Origin: Herbaspirillum sp. ST 5-3
GTDB lineage: Bacteria; Pseudomonadota; Gammaproteobacteria; Burkholderiales; Burkholderiaceae_D
Length of the DNA: 64,000 bases
Direction of reading: 5' to 3'
Assembly (NCBI RefSeq): GCF_004804275.1
Contig: NZ_STGI01000016.1
Coordinates: forward strand, 1 to 64,000
Shown here: in pieces, positions 27,790 through 37,492 of the stretch
Position numbering within the stretch: the first letter of the stretch is position 1
Layout of the letters: each line of letters begins with the position of its first letter
Made by a program: the position numbers and the translations under genes
The notes under the pieces: generated by a model
The model's database searches: none
Seen by the model: only the letters and a program-made list of their open reading frames with translations
Told to the model about the DNA's origin: nothing

Positions 27790-28956
27790 TTATTTACCGT
27801 TGGCTGCAGCGACGACCTTCTGCGCTGCTTCTTCCATCGTGTCAGCGGAGATGATCGGCAGGCCGGATTCAGCCAGCATCTTCTTGCCGAGATCTTCGTT
27901 GGTGCCCTTCATGCGCACGACCAGCGGCACGCCGAGCGATACCGCCTTGGACGCGGCAATCACGCCTTCGGCGATCACGTCGCAACGCATAATGCCGCCG
28001 AAGATGTTGACCAGGATCGCTTTCAGATTCGGGTTCTTCAGCATGAGCTTGAAGGCTTCGGTCACTTTCTCGGTCGTGGCGCCGCCGCCGACGTCGAGGA
28101 AGTTCGCCGGCTCGCCGCCGAACAGCTTGATGGTGTCCATCGTGGCCATCGCCAGGCCCGCGCCGTTCACGAGACAGCCGATGTTGCCGTCGAGGGAAAT
28201 GTAAGCGAGGTCGAACTTGGACGCTTCGATTTCAGCGGGATCTTCTTCGTCCAGATCGCGCATTGCGACGATTTCCGGGTGACGATACAGAGCGTTGGCA
28301 TCGAAGTTGAACTTGGCGTCGAGGGCAATCACGCGACCGTCGCCGGTCAGAATCAGGGGGTTGATTTCTGCCAGGGAGCAGTCAGTCTCCCAGTATGCCT
28401 TGTACAGTCCCTGCATTTGCTTGCGTGCATCGGGGATGGAGCCTGCCGGTACGCCGATCTTGGCAGCGATCGCGTCGGCATCGGCATCGGTCAGGCCGGT
28501 TGCCGGATCGATGACGACTTTGTGGATCAGGTCAGGATGCTTTTCCGCGACTTCTTCAATATCCATGCCGCCTTCGCTCGATGCCATCAGCACTACGCGC
28601 TGGCTGACGCGGTCGGTGACCATACTGACGTACAGTTCCTTCTTGATGTCGGCACCTTCCTCGATCAGGAGGCGACGCACCTTCTGGCCTTCCGGGCCGG
28701 TCTGGTGCGTAACGAGCTGCATACCCATGATGGCGTGCGCATATTCTTTCACCTGGTCGAGCGATTTGGCGACTTTCACGCCGCCGCCCTTGCCGCGGCC
28801 GCCGGCATGGATCTGAGCCTTGACGACCCAGACCGGGCCTCCAAGAGTCTCGGCCGCCTTGACCGCTTCATCAACGGAAAAGCACGGGATACCGCGCGGA
28901 ACCGTCACTCCATACTTACGGAGGATTTCTTTGCCCTGATACTCATGGATTTTCAT
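27790..28956 (-). CDS. sucC: Succinyl-CoA ligase, beta subunit
   Basis: A 388-residue ATP-grasp subunit. It opens with [17 protein letters not shown] and contains [29 protein letters not shown], and [17 protein letters not shown] in the C-terminal ligase domain. It forms the nucleotide-binding half of the heterotetramer with SucD. AAGGGAAGC precedes the ATG. Confidence 0.96.
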   Translation of the reverse strand: MKIHEYQGKEILRKYGVTVPRGIPCFSVDEAVKAAETLGGPVWVVKAQIHAGGRGKGGGVKVAKSLDQVKEYAHAIMGMQLVTHQTGPEGQKVRRLLIEEGADIKKELYVSMVTDRVSQRVVLMASSEGGMDIEEVAEKHPDLIHKVVIDPATGLTDADADAIAAKIGVPAGSIPDARKQMQGLYKAYWETDCSLAEINPLILTGDGRVIALDAKFNFDANALYRHPEIVAMRDLDEEDPAEIEASKFDLAYISLDGNIGCLVNGAGLAMATMDTIKLFGGEPANFLDVGGGATTEKVTEAFKLMLKNPNLKAILVNIFGGIMRCDVIAEGVIAASKAVSLGVPLVVRMKGTNEDLGKKMLAESGLPIISADTMEEAAQKVVAAANGK

Positions 28957-29004
28957 GCGAGCTTCCCTTCAGACGCTTATTGAAAAAAACAGACTTGATT
29001 GAAA

Positions 29005-29586
29005 CTAACTGGATTCGGATTCTGCCAGCGACTTCACCGCCCAGCGCGGATAATATTTGGCGACCGCTTCGCCATCGGTACGCAGGGCGTGACAGCGGTC
29101 GAGTTGAAACGGCTTATGGCTTTGCTCATCGGCGCTTGCGCCATCGCGCGTATCGAGCACATCGCCGGCAAACGCCTGGACAACGGCGGTTGGCAGGACT
29201 TGTGCGAGTTCCGTCAGATGAGTGCAGCCCTGTATACCGGACAAGCGGTGCCTAACGCCTTCACGGAATCCCTTCAGAAGATTAAGGCCAACCAGTTTTT
29301 TGTAGGCAGGGCCAATGGTGTCGCAAAAACCGGGATAAGGAACGGCGTCGGAAACCGCATCGGCGGCGATGATGTTGAACTGCGTATCGACAGTCAAGCG
29401 CACCCAAAGGTCATGAATCGGCGAGCCGGCGGCTCTGGTGCCGGAAGCGAGTTGGGTAGCGCGAGTTTTAATGTCGGTGATATGGGCGTCGATATCCCAC
29501 AAGCCATCGTCGCGAGCGAATGCTTCGACCTGGATTGCGCGCGTGTGCTTTAACGCACGACGAGATGTGGGCGATGGTAAGGGCAT
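29005..29586 (-). CDS. DUF2889 family protein
   Basis: A 193-residue cytoplasmic protein of the DUF2889 type. Recognisable parts are HTRAIQVEAFARDDGLWDIDAHITD near the N-terminus, and an IQGCTHLTEL motif with a nearby cysteine and histidines. Function is not known. In many Burkholderiales it lies between recX and sucC, as here. I use ATG 29586. A TTG at 29613 would extend it by nine residues into the U-tract of a terminator-like hairpin. Confidence 0.8.
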   Translation of the reverse strand: MPLPSPTSRRALKHTRAIQVEAFARDDGLWDIDAHITDIKTRATQLASGTRAAGSPIHDLWVRLTVDTQFNIIAADAVSDAVPYPGFCDTIGPAYKKLVGLNLLKGFREGVRHRLSGIQGCTHLTELAQVLPTAVVQAFAGDVLDTRDGASADEQSHKPFQLDRCHALRTDGEAVAKYYPRWAVKSLAESESS

Positions 29587-29611
29587 AAAGGCACAATGCC
29601 GTTGGAGCGGC

Positions 29612-29649
29612 AATAAAAAAGCCGCAATTGCGTGTCGTTGCCGCAGCTT
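29612..29649 (-). terminator. Probable terminator downstream of recX
   Basis: On the minus strand AAGCTGC (29643-29649) pairs with GCGGCTT (29619-29625, one G-U pair), followed by TTTTATTG. The loop is long (17 nt), so strength is uncertain. It would separate recA-recX transcription from DUF2889. Confidence 0.45.
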
Positions 29650-29881
29650 CTACGACAACAGCCGCTCATGCGGCGCTGCAAAAACCTCGAAAGTGTAGCA
29701 CAGGTCAGGAAGCTTTAACCATCGTGGCAGCTCTGCCACTGCCAGCTTGGCGAGAATTCATGTTGCTTCGAACGACGCAACACCTGTTTGCATGAGTACC
29801 GCGTGCGCCGGAACAAGTAGCAATAGGCTCCGGGTCAAGCTCGGGCTGACGACATTGAATGCAAGGAGATGTCCTGCGCTT

Positions 29882-30337
29882 TCAGTCTTCAGCATCGCCA
29901 GCGGCGCGCATCGCCGCCTGAATCGCCCTGTGGGAGAACCCTCGCTGTTGCAGAAAACGCATTTGTTTCGCGCGTTCCGAGGCATCGGCAGGAGGCTGGT
30001 CGAATCGCTTTCGCCAGACCTCTCGTGCGCGCGATACCTCGTCCTGCGTCAGACTCGCCTTGATCTCGTCAAGTGCATCACCGTCGATGCCGTGGGTCTG
30101 CAACTCCGACAGGATACGGTTGTTCCCGAAGCGCGACGCGCGACGATGAACGAGAGATTCGGAAAAACGGGACTGCGATAACAGCTTGGCGGCTTCCAGC
30201 GCGTCGAGCAAGCCTTCGACGTCGTCACCCTCCTGGGCGTAACGAGAAAGCTTGCGCGTCAGCTCCAGCCGGCTGTGTTCACGAGCGGATAAATACTTCA
30301 GAGCCCGCGCTTTTAGACTCATTTGCAGCTTTGCCAT
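29882..30337 (-). CDS. recX: RecA regulatory protein RecX
   Basis: A 151-residue helical RecX, which caps and disassembles RecA filaments. It has the family N-terminus [21 protein letters not shown], a [16 protein letters not shown] segment, and a three-helix repeat fold ending in [20 protein letters not shown] 30337 precedes the alternative MSL start by five codons. It follows recA by 72 bp, with a hairpin in between, the usual arrangement for low-level RecX expression by read-through. Confidence 0.92.
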   Translation of the reverse strand: MAKLQMSLKARALKYLSAREHSRLELTRKLSRYAQEGDDVEGLLDALEAAKLLSQSRFSESLVHRRASRFGNNRILSELQTHGIDGDALDEIKASLTQDEVSRAREVWRKRFDQPPADASERAKQMRFLQQRGFSHRAIQAAMRAAGDAED

Positions 30338-30383
30338 GGTGTTCCAGCAGCGCGGGCTCCCTCACGTGAAGTATTTTGGGGAA

Positions 30384-30400
30384 GCGGGATATTCTCCCGC
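30384..30400 (-). promoter_or_regulatory. recA-recX intercistronic hairpin
   Basis: GCGGGA (30384-30389) and TCCCGC (30395-30400) form a 6-bp stem with a 5-nt loop just after the recA stop. There is no U-tract on the minus strand, so it looks like a read-through-limiting or 3'-stabilising hairpin rather than a full terminator. Confidence 0.4.
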
Positions 30401-30409
30401 AAGGATGAC

Positions 30410-31453
30410 TTATTCGGCCTCTGCCACGGCGGGCGGAAGCTCAGGCACGCCAAGCGCAGCGCGTACCTTGTTCTCGATTTCACGGGCAAGCTCCGGATGC
30501 TCCTTGAGGTAATTGCGCGCATTGTCCTTGCCTTGGCCGATACGCTCGCCGTTGTAGCTGTACCACGCCCCGGATTTCTCGACGATTTTCGCTTCTGAAC
30601 CGAGATCAAGAATTTCGCCTTCGCGAGACGTACCTTCTCCGTAAAGAATATCGAAATGCGCTTCCTTGAACGGCGGCGCAACCTTGTTCTTGACGACCTT
30701 GACTTTGGTTTCGTTACCGATCACCTCGTCACCCGACTTGATGGAGCCGGTGCGGCGAATGTCGAGACGAACGGAGGCATAGAACTTCAAGGCATTGCCG
30801 CCGGTCGTGGTTTCCGGATTGCCGAACATAACACCGATCTTCATGCGAATCTGGTTGATGAAGATTACCAGCGTATTAGTACGATTGATGCTGCCGGTCA
30901 GTTTACGCAGCGCTTGCGACATCAAACGGGCTTGCAGGCCGGGCAGCGAATCACCCATATCTCCTTCGATTTCCGCGCGCGGCGTCAGCGCGGCTACCGA
31001 GTCGATCACCACGAGGTCAACACTGCCGGAGCGCACCAGTGCATCGCAAATTTCCAGAGCCTGTTCACCCGTATCCGGCTGCGAAATCAGCAGGTCCGAC
31101 AAATTGACGCCCAGCTTTTGCGCGTAGACCACGTCGAGTGCGTGCTCGGCGTCGATGAACGCGCAGGTGCCGCCGAGTTTTTGCATTTCGGCGATTGCTT
31201 GCAAGGTAAGCGTCGTTTTACCGGAGGATTCAGGTCCGTAAATTTCCACGACGCGACCGCGCGGCAAGCCGCCAACCCCCAGTGCAATATCCAATCCGAG
31301 CGAGCCGGTTGATACCACTTGCACTTCTTCTGCCACGGCGCCATCGGCCATGCGCATCACGGAGCCCTTGCCGAACTGCTTTTCGATTTGCGCCAACGCC
31401 GCTGCGAGCGCCTTTGCCTTATCCGGGTTCTGCGCAGATTTCTTTTCGTCCAT
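30410..31453 (-). CDS. recA: Recombinase A
   Basis: A 347-residue RecA: strand exchange, SOS co-protease. Walker [10 protein letters not shown] is at residues 73-81, Walker [11 protein letters not shown] follows, the L2 loop region has [12 protein letters not shown] and [15 protein letters not shown], and a KAGAWYSY-like C-terminal motif (KSGAWYSY) is present. The tail is acidic, as usual. A LexA-type box lies about 79 bp upstream. Transcribed toward recX. Confidence 0.97.
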   Translation of the reverse strand: MDEKKSAQNPDKAKALAAALAQIEKQFGKGSVMRMADGAVAEEVQVVSTGSLGLDIALGVGGLPRGRVVEIYGPESSGKTTLTLQAIAEMQKLGGTCAFIDAEHALDVVYAQKLGVNLSDLLISQPDTGEQALEICDALVRSGSVDLVVIDSVAALTPRAEIEGDMGDSLPGLQARLMSQALRKLTGSINRTNTLVIFINQIRMKIGVMFGNPETTTGGNALKFYASVRLDIRRTGSIKSGDEVIGNETKVKVVKNKVAPPFKEAHFDILYGEGTSREGEILDLGSEAKIVEKSGAWYSYNGERIGQGKDNARNYLKEHPELAREIENKVRAALGVPELPPAVAEAE

Positions 31454-31531
31454 ATGTATTCTTTCGACGGTTAGGTATGAGTAGATTCCAAATTGATGTT
31501 CTGGAGCCTGCTTTTGACGTCACAGACCGTA

Positions 31532-31547
31532 CTGTATAAAAAACCAG
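31532..31547 (-). promoter_or_regulatory. LexA (SOS) box upstream of recA
   Basis: Minus-strand CTGGTTTTTTATACAG matches the LexA consensus CTGT-N8-ACAG except for one base in the left half (CTGG). It lies 79-94 bp upstream of the recA start, where autoregulated SOS control is expected. Confidence 0.7.
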
Positions 31548-31680
31548 TGCTTTATGCAAGCGTAAATTTTCAATCGCGGGAAAGTTTATTACGATAGTGA
31601 GAGATAATGGATTCCGCTCTGCCTTGCTGCCATTTGCGAAAAGCAATAGACTACCTTCAACTGATTGCAGAGTGCCAACC

Positions 31681-32382
31681 ATGCGTATTTTGCTTGCCGA
31701 AGACGATAGTGTACTAGCCGACGGACTGACTCGGTCGCTGCGTCAATCCGGCTATGCCACCGACTGCGTCAAAAACGGCCTTGAAGCGGACTCCGCATTG
31801 TCCACGCAGGATTTCGACCTTCTCATCCTTGACCTGGGCTTGCCGAAAATGCCCGGACTGGAAGTGCTGCGGCGGCTGCGTGCGCGCAACTCTCGCCTGC
31901 CCGTGTTGATCCTGACCGCAGGCGACTCCATCGAACAGCGGGTCAAAGGCCTGGATCTGGGCGCAGACGACTTCATGGCCAAGCCTTTCGCCCTGTCGGA
32001 ACTGGAAGCGCGCGTACGGGCGCTGACCCGGCGCGGGGCCGGCGGCGGGCCGACGGTGATCAAGCACGGGCCTTTGTCGTATGACCAGGTCGGACGTATC
32101 GCTTACATGAACGACCAGATGCTGGACTTGTCGGCACGCGAACTCGGATTGCTGGAAGTGTTGTTGCAACGCACCGGCCGCCTGGTATCAAAGGAACAGC
32201 TGGTCGATCATTTGTGCGAATGGGGCGAGGAAGTCAGCAACAACGCCATTGAAGTGTATGTGCATCGTCTGCGGAAGAAGATAGAAGTCGGCGGCGTGCG
32301 CATCGCGACGGTACGCGGTCTGGGCTACTGCCTGGAAAAATTCTCCGATTCCGCTCCGCAAGCCGCGCCTCCCTCTACCTGA
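31681..32382 (+). CDS. OmpR/QseB-type response regulator
   Basis: A 233-residue regulator. The receiver domain has acidic residues AEDD near the N-terminus, phospho-acceptor Asp51 in LILDLGLPKMPG, and a lysine in FMAKPFAL. A winged-helix DNA-binding domain follows (SARELGLLEVLLQRTGRLVSKEQLV, EVYVHRLRKKI, VRGLGYCL). The type is that of QseB/TctD. ATG 31681 begins the receiver fold. It precedes its likely kinase by 8 bp and the transporter genes after it, which are its probable targets. Confidence 0.9.
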   Translation: MRILLAEDDSVLADGLTRSLRQSGYATDCVKNGLEADSALSTQDFDLLILDLGLPKMPGLEVLRRLRARNSRLPVLILTAGDSIEQRVKGLDLGADDFMAKPFALSELEARVRALTRRGAGGGPTVIKHGPLSYDQVGRIAYMNDQMLDLSARELGLLEVLLQRTGRLVSKEQLVDHLCEWGEEVSNNAIEVYVHRLRKKIEVGGVRIATVRGLGYCLEKFSDSAPQAAPPST

Positions 32383-32390
32383 TACCTTCC

Positions 32391-33950
32391 ATGAGCGACG
32401 CACAACGTCTGGATGCGAACGCTCGCGCCGCATCCGACTCGTCATCCCACCCGGACCACGCGGAGTCGGTCGCCACGGAGCCCGAAGAGCGCATACAGCG
32501 ATCCTTGTTCGGAGAAATCCTGGACTGGATGCTAGTGCCTCTTCTGCTGCTGTGGCCTATGAGTATTGCCATTACCTACCTGGTTGCGAAATCCATTGCC
32601 AATCATCCTTTCGATCGCGCGCTTGATGACAGGGTGACGGTACTGGCGCAACAGGTCAAGGAAGTCAACGGCAAGCTTGCGGCTCCGCTTTCCAGTTCAG
32701 CGCGCGATATTCTGCGTGCCGATGATGTGGACAACGTCTATTTTCAGGTCCTCGGTCCGCGTGGCGAATACGTTGACGGGGATCGCGACCTGCCGTCCCC
32801 TCCTGCGGAGGACGACAAAGTACCGACCGGATCGGTTCAATTTCACAACAACACCATGCGCGGAACCGAAGTCCGCGTCGCCTATGTCTATGTCGACCTG
32901 CGCCGTAACCGGATGGGCCGCGCCGCGCTGAAGGAGCCGTACCTGGCGTTGGTGCAGGTAGGCGAGACATTGGACAAGCGTGCGCATCTCGCCAACGAAA
33001 TCATCAAGGGCGTGATCCTGCCGCAATTCATCATCCTGCCGATTGCGCTCGCGCTGGTCTGGTTTGCGTTGTCGCGCGGACTTTCGCCGCTGGCCGAGTT
33101 GCAGCAGCGTATCCGGGCCCGGCGTCCGGACGATCTGAGCCCGATCGAATCGGGACAGGTCCCCGAAGAAATCTCGCCGCTGGTTCGCTCGCTCAATGAC
33201 ATGCTTGAACGGCTTTCGCAGAGTATCGAGATGCAAAAGCGCTTCATTGCCGATGCGGCACACCAGATGAAGACGCCGCTCGCGGGGATGCGCATGCAGT
33301 CGGAGCTGGCCATGCGCGAGACCAGCCAGGCGGAGATACGACGATCGCTGGAGCAGCTCTCCAAGAGCTCTGAGAGCGCCACCCGCCTGGTCAATCAGTT
33401 GCTCGCCCTGGCGCGCGCCGAGAACCAGACGCCGGAAGCCAAGCCTTTCGTCCCGCTGGAACTGTCCGAACTGGCACGCAAGGTCGTGCAGGACTGGGTG
33501 CAACCTTCGTTTACGCGCCGCATCGATCTCGGCTTCGAACAACCCGGACATCCGATCATGGTGCGCGGCAATCCGGTCATGCTGCGCGAATTGCTGAGCA
33601 ATCTGATCGACAATGCGCTGCATTACACGCCCGAAGGCGGGAGTGTGACCGTACGTGTACGGGCCGATGTCGTCGATGGCTTTGCGTTCCTCGAGGTGGA
33701 AGACACCGGCCCCGGCATTCCTGCTGCGGAACGCGGGCATGTGTTTGAACGCTTTTATCGCATCCTGGGAAGCAATGCGGAAGGCAGCGGGCTGGGGCTA
33801 TCGATTGTGCGTGAAATCGCACAGCAGCATGATGCGAGTGTCGAAATTCTGAATAATCCGCATAGCCACGATCCGAAGTTTCCCGGCTGCCTGGTACGGG
33901 TCTGCATGCATATGGAGCAGCGTCCTGAATTTATCGAGGATATAGGTTGA
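32391..33950 (+). CDS. Sensor histidine kinase (TctE/QseC-like)
   Basis: A 519-residue membrane kinase. Two membrane helices (about residues 43-65 and 207-228) enclose a periplasmic sensor of about 140 residues. A HAMP segment follows, then the HisKA motif with His291 in AAHQMKTPLAGM, N-box LLSNLIDNALHYTPEGG, G1 VEDTGPGIP and G2 GSGLGLSIVREI. The sensor resembles the 2CSK_N type of tricarboxylate sensors. The stop codon overlaps the proposed TTG start of the next gene, so kinase and symporter subunits are coupled. Confidence 0.9.
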   Translation: MSDAQRLDANARAASDSSSHPDHAESVATEPEERIQRSLFGEILDWMLVPLLLLWPMSIAITYLVAKSIANHPFDRALDDRVTVLAQQVKEVNGKLAAPLSSSARDILRADDVDNVYFQVLGPRGEYVDGDRDLPSPPAEDDKVPTGSVQFHNNTMRGTEVRVAYVYVDLRRNRMGRAALKEPYLALVQVGETLDKRAHLANEIIKGVILPQFIILPIALALVWFALSRGLSPLAELQQRIRARRPDDLSPIESGQVPEEISPLVRSLNDMLERLSQSIEMQKRFIADAAHQMKTPLAGMRMQSELAMRETSQAEIRRSLEQLSKSSESATRLVNQLLALARAENQTPEAKPFVPLELSELARKVVQDWVQPSFTRRIDLGFEQPGHPIMVRGNPVMLRELLSNLIDNALHYTPEGGSVTVRVRADVVDGFAFLEVEDTGPGIPAAERGHVFERFYRILGSNAEGSGLGLSIVREIAQQHDASVEILNNPHSHDPKFPGCLVRVCMHMEQRPEFIEDIG

Positions 33951-34231
33951 TTCCGCAAAATACTGAAAAGATGACGCAACTGCGCGATCTGTACTGGGGC
34001 AAGGTGCGCCGCTTCACGGTAATGCTGATCGCCGTGTGGTTCGGGGCGACCTTTGGCATCATTTTCTTCGCGCGCGAGCTCTCGCAATTCAGCCTGTTCG
34101 GATGGCCGCTTCCGTTCTATATGGCGGCACAAGGGCTGACCTTGTTTTACCTCCTCATACTGGCGCTGTACGTGAAGCGCATGCGGAAACTGGACCAGAT
34201 CATGAAGGGCGACGGCAAAGATGTCGAATAA
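33947..34231 (+). CDS. Solute:sodium symporter small subunit (DUF4212)
   Basis: A protein of up to 94 residues with two membrane helices (FTVMLIAVWFGATFGIIFFA and a second around LTLFYLLILALYV) and the DLYWGKVRRFTV entry motif of the DUF4212 family. DUF4212 proteins are encoded just before VC_2705-type symporters. The TTG start at 33947 overlaps the kinase stop and has GAGGATATAGG before it. ATG 33971 is an alternative that keeps both helices. The 3' end overlaps the symporter start by 11 bp. Confidence 0.85.
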   Translation: MIPQNTEKMTQLRDLYWGKVRRFTVMLIAVWFGATFGIIFFARELSQFSLFGWPLPFYMAAQGLTLFYLLILALYVKRMRKLDQIMKGDGKDVE

Positions 34232-36257
34232 ATCGTTTCTCAAACGTCTGGTACGTTACTACAGCTGGTACAGCCTTGGCTTCGTCGTTTTCCTGCTTGC
34301 TCTGGCCGTTCTCGAAAAGGAAGGATTTCCGCGCGCCTGGATCGGCTACATGTTCATGTTCTCGACGATTGTGCTGTACGCCGGTATCGGCGTCATCAGC
34401 CGGACCTCGGACGTCTCGGAATATTATGTGGCGGGCCGCCGCGTTCCGGCGCTCTTCAATGGCATAGCAACAGCGGCTGACTGGATGTCGGCCGCCAGCT
34501 TCATCAGCCTGGCCGGCGGCTTGTACGTGATGGGATTCGACGGGCTCGCATACATCCTCGGCTGGACCGGTGGCTACTGCCTGGTCGCATTCCTGATTGC
34601 GCCTTTTCTCAACAAGTTCAGCCAGTACACGATTCCTGATTTTCTCGCAGCTCGTTACGTTAGCCGCAATGGCGGCAATCTGGTCAGGATTGTGGCGGTC
34701 ACCGCGACGATCCTCGTGTCGTTTACCTATGTGGTCGCGCAGATTTACGGCGTTGGCCTGATCACGTCGCGCTTTACCGGCGTGGATTTTTCGGTCGGCA
34801 TATTTCTCGGGCTGGCGAGCATCCTGGTCTGCTCCTTTCTGGGTGGCATGCGCGCCATCACCTGGACGCAGGTGGCGCAGTACATCATCATCATCATCGC
34901 CTACATGATTCCGGTGGCATGGCTGTCGGTAAAGCATACGAACATTCCGATTCCCCAGATCGCCTATGGCAGTGCGTTGTCGAAGCTGAGCGCGCGCGAA
35001 AAGCAGCTCAACAACGACCCCAAGGAACAACAAGTGCGCGCCATCTTCCAGAAGCGTGCGGCGGAATACGAAACCAGGATCAATACGCTGCCGAAGTCAT
35101 GGGAAGAAGGCATGGTGGAGCTGCAGCATCAGGTTGATGATCTGAAGCGGAGCAATGCCTCGCTGATCGAGATCAAGGCAGGCGTGCGGGCGCTTGCCGA
35201 CTATCCCAAGGACGTCGATGAGGCGCGGCGCAAGTGGACCGAAGCCAAGGCATTCAATCTGGCACGGGCCGAGCCGGTCATCGCGCACACCGCGCCCTTC
35301 CCCGGTGCGACGAAGGCGATTTCGGACGTCAAGCGCAACAACTTCCTTGCACTAGTCCTGTGCTTGATGATGGGGACGGCTGCCCTGCCGCATATTCTGG
35401 TTCGTTTCTATACGACGCCATCGGTACGGGAAGCGCGGCGCTCGGTATTCTGGACCTTGTTTTTCGTAATGCTATTGTATGTCACCGTGCCGGCGCTCGC
35501 CGTGCTGGTCAAGTACGACATCTACACATCGCTTGTCGGCACGCAGTTTTCGCACATGCCGGCGTGGGTCTCCTACTGGGCGAGCGTCGACAAGATCAAT
35601 CCGCTCGTGTCAATCACCGACATGAACAAGGATGGCATCGTTCAGCTCGCCGAGATCGTCATGGATGGCGATATCGTCGTGCTTGCAACGCCCGAGATCG
35701 CCGGATTGCCGTACGTGATTTCCGGACTTGTCGCCGCTGGCGGACTGGCCGCTGCCCTGTCAACCGCGGATGGTCTGCTGTTGACGATCTCGAATGCACT
35801 GTCGCACGATGTTTACTACAAGACGGTCGACCCGAAGGCCTCGACGCAAAAGCGCGTGACGATTTCCAAGCTGCTGCTGCTCGTGGTCGCATTGATCGCA
35901 GCCTATGCCGCGTCGCTCAAGCCCGGCGATATTCTTTCCATGGTGGGTGCGGCGTTTTCGCTGGCGGCTTCGACCTTGTTCCCTGCACTGGTCTTGGGTG
36001 TTTTCTGGAAGCGAGCCAACCACGAGGGTGCAATTGCCAGCATGGTGACGGGTTTTTCGGTTTGTGTGTATTACATGCTCCGAACTTACCCGACGCTCGG
36101 CGGCTCGGTCGCGAATCAATGGTTCGACATCGCCCCGATTTCAGCGGGTGTCTTTGGTGTGCCCGCCAGCTTCCTCGTGTTGGTAGTGGTCAGCCTGCTT
36201 ACGGCCCCGCCCGATCAGCGGACCAAGGCACTGGTCGATCATGTCCGCATGCCTTGA
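34221..36257 (+). CDS. Sodium:solute symporter, VC_2705 subfamily
   Basis: A 678-residue SSS-family transporter, related to acetate permease ActP. It has about 13 membrane segments, the SEYYVAGRRVPALFNGIATAADWMSAASF motif and GLAAALSTADGLLLTISNALSHD, which contains conserved sodium-site residues. Residues about 240-360 form a hydrophilic, charged, probably coiled-coil insertion between membrane segments (SKLSAREKQLNND, VQLQHQVDDLKRS-like). This makes it longer than ActP (about 550). The substrate is likely a short organic acid. Paired with DUF4212 and downstream of its own two-component system. Confidence 0.88.
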   Translation: MSNKSFLKRLVRYYSWYSLGFVVFLLALAVLEKEGFPRAWIGYMFMFSTIVLYAGIGVISRTSDVSEYYVAGRRVPALFNGIATAADWMSAASFISLAGGLYVMGFDGLAYILGWTGGYCLVAFLIAPFLNKFSQYTIPDFLAARYVSRNGGNLVRIVAVTATILVSFTYVVAQIYGVGLITSRFTGVDFSVGIFLGLASILVCSFLGGMRAITWTQVAQYIIIIIAYMIPVAWLSVKHTNIPIPQIAYGSALSKLSAREKQLNNDPKEQQVRAIFQKRAAEYETRINTLPKSWEEGMVELQHQVDDLKRSNASLIEIKAGVRALADYPKDVDEARRKWTEAKAFNLARAEPVIAHTAPFPGATKAISDVKRNNFLALVLCLMMGTAALPHILVRFYTTPSVREARRSVFWTLFFVMLLYVTVPALAVLVKYDIYTSLVGTQFSHMPAWVSYWASVDKINPLVSITDMNKDGIVQLAEIVMDGDIVVLATPEIAGLPYVISGLVAAGGLAAALSTADGLLLTISNALSHDVYYKTVDPKASTQKRVTISKLLLLVVALIAAYAASLKPGDILSMVGAAFSLAASTLFPALVLGVFWKRANHEGAIASMVTGFSVCVYYMLRTYPTLGGSVANQWFDIAPISAGVFGVPASFLVLVVVSLLTAPPDQRTKALVDHVRMP

Positions 36258-36275
36258 AATGCAGTGACGAAGAAA

Positions 36276-36311
36276 AACGGCCGCATGGGAGTCCCGGCGG
36301 CCGTTCTTGTT
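36276..36311. terminator. Bidirectional terminator between the symporter and purM
   Basis: AACGGCCGC (36276-36284) and GCGGCCGTT (36297-36305) form a 9-bp stem with a 12-nt loop. CTTGTTTC follows on the plus strand, and on the minus strand the A-run at 36273-36277 gives a short U-tract. It can end both convergent genes. Confidence 0.8.
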
Positions 36312-36351
36312 TCGCGGACATCACTGCAAGGCGCCAAGCGCCCGCTAACGA

Positions 36352-37395
36352 TCAAACAACGATCGTCTGCGCTTCATTCTCCTGGCGCTCACGGATTTCG
36401 CCGATTCGTGTGACGGTCTCGCCGGCCGCCTTCAATTGTGCCATTGCGGCATCCGCATTTTCTTTCGCGACGATCACGACCATGCCGATCCCGCAATTGA
36501 AGACACGATGCATTTCCGCGTCCGCCACGCCGCCATGCTGCTGCAGCCAGGTGAACAAGGGTGGCATGGCCCAGGCGTCGCGATGCAAGACCGCGGTCAG
36601 GTTGTCGCGCAACACGCGCGGCACATTTTCAACCAGTCCGCCGCCGGTGATATGCGCCATGCCTTTGACTTCGAGTTTTTCCATCAACGCCAGCAAGGGC
36701 TTGACGTAGATGCGCGTAGGCGCCATCAGCACGTCGGCGAGGCGACGGCCGTGGAAGTCGGCATTCAGGTCGGGCTGAGCAACCGAAATGATTTTGCGCA
36801 CCAGCGAATAGCCGTTGGAATGTGCGCCGGAAGAAGCCAGTCCCAGCACAACGTCGCCCGGTACGATCTTGCTGCCGTCGATGATCTTCGATTTCTCGAC
36901 AGCGCCGACCGCGAAACCGGCCAGATCGTATTCGCCATCCGGATACATGCTCGGCATCTCCGCGGTTTCGCCGCCGATCAATGCGCATCCGGCCTGCTCA
37001 CACCCCTGGGCGATGCCCTTGATGACGTCCGTCGCCGCCCCCACATTCAGCTTGCCGCAGGCGAAATAATCGAGGAAAAACAGCGGTTCGGCACCCTGCA
37101 CCAGAATGTCGTTGACGCTCATTGCCACCAGGTCGATACCGACCGTGTCGTGCTTGTTCAGATGGAACGCCAGCTTCAGCTTCGTGCCGACGCCGTCCGT
37201 ACCGGACACCAGAACCGGCTCCTTGAACTTCTTGCTGATTTCAAACAAGGCGCCGAAACCGCCGATACCGCCGAGCACGCCCTCGCGCATGGTACGTTTG
37301 GCAAACGGCTTGATCGCTTCGACCAAGGCGTCGCCTGCGTCAATGTCAACACCGGCGTCGCGGTAGGAAAGGGAGACGTTGGAAGTGGAACTCAT
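36352..37395 (-). CDS. purM: Phosphoribosylformylglycinamidine cyclo-ligase (AIR synthetase)
   Basis: A 347-residue enzyme that closes the imidazole ring of AIR with ATP. It begins [17 protein letters not shown] and has [36 protein letters not shown] and [16 protein letters not shown]. The frame stays open 219 bases upstream, across the promoter and into the divergent gene. ATG 37395 is the family start. It faces perM across a 97-bp spacer. Feeds AIR to the PurK/PurE/PurC enzymes encoded at the other end of the window. Confidence 0.95.
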   Translation of the reverse strand: MSSTSNVSLSYRDAGVDIDAGDALVEAIKPFAKRTMREGVLGGIGGFGALFEISKKFKEPVLVSGTDGVGTKLKLAFHLNKHDTVGIDLVAMSVNDILVQGAEPLFFLDYFACGKLNVGAATDVIKGIAQGCEQAGCALIGGETAEMPSMYPDGEYDLAGFAVGAVEKSKIIDGSKIVPGDVVLGLASSGAHSNGYSLVRKIISVAQPDLNADFHGRRLADVLMAPTRIYVKPLLALMEKLEVKGMAHITGGGLVENVPRVLRDNLTAVLHRDAWAMPPLFTWLQQHGGVADAEMHRVFNCGIGMVVIVAKENADAAMAQLKAAGETVTRIGEIRERQENEAQTIVV

Positions 37396-37492
37396 GATGT
37401 GAATAGGTGCAGAGGCGGTAAAATAGGCGGTTAAGGCAAAAATGCCGGACCAAACCGCTATTTTAACAAACCGTTCGTCCAACTCGCGATAG

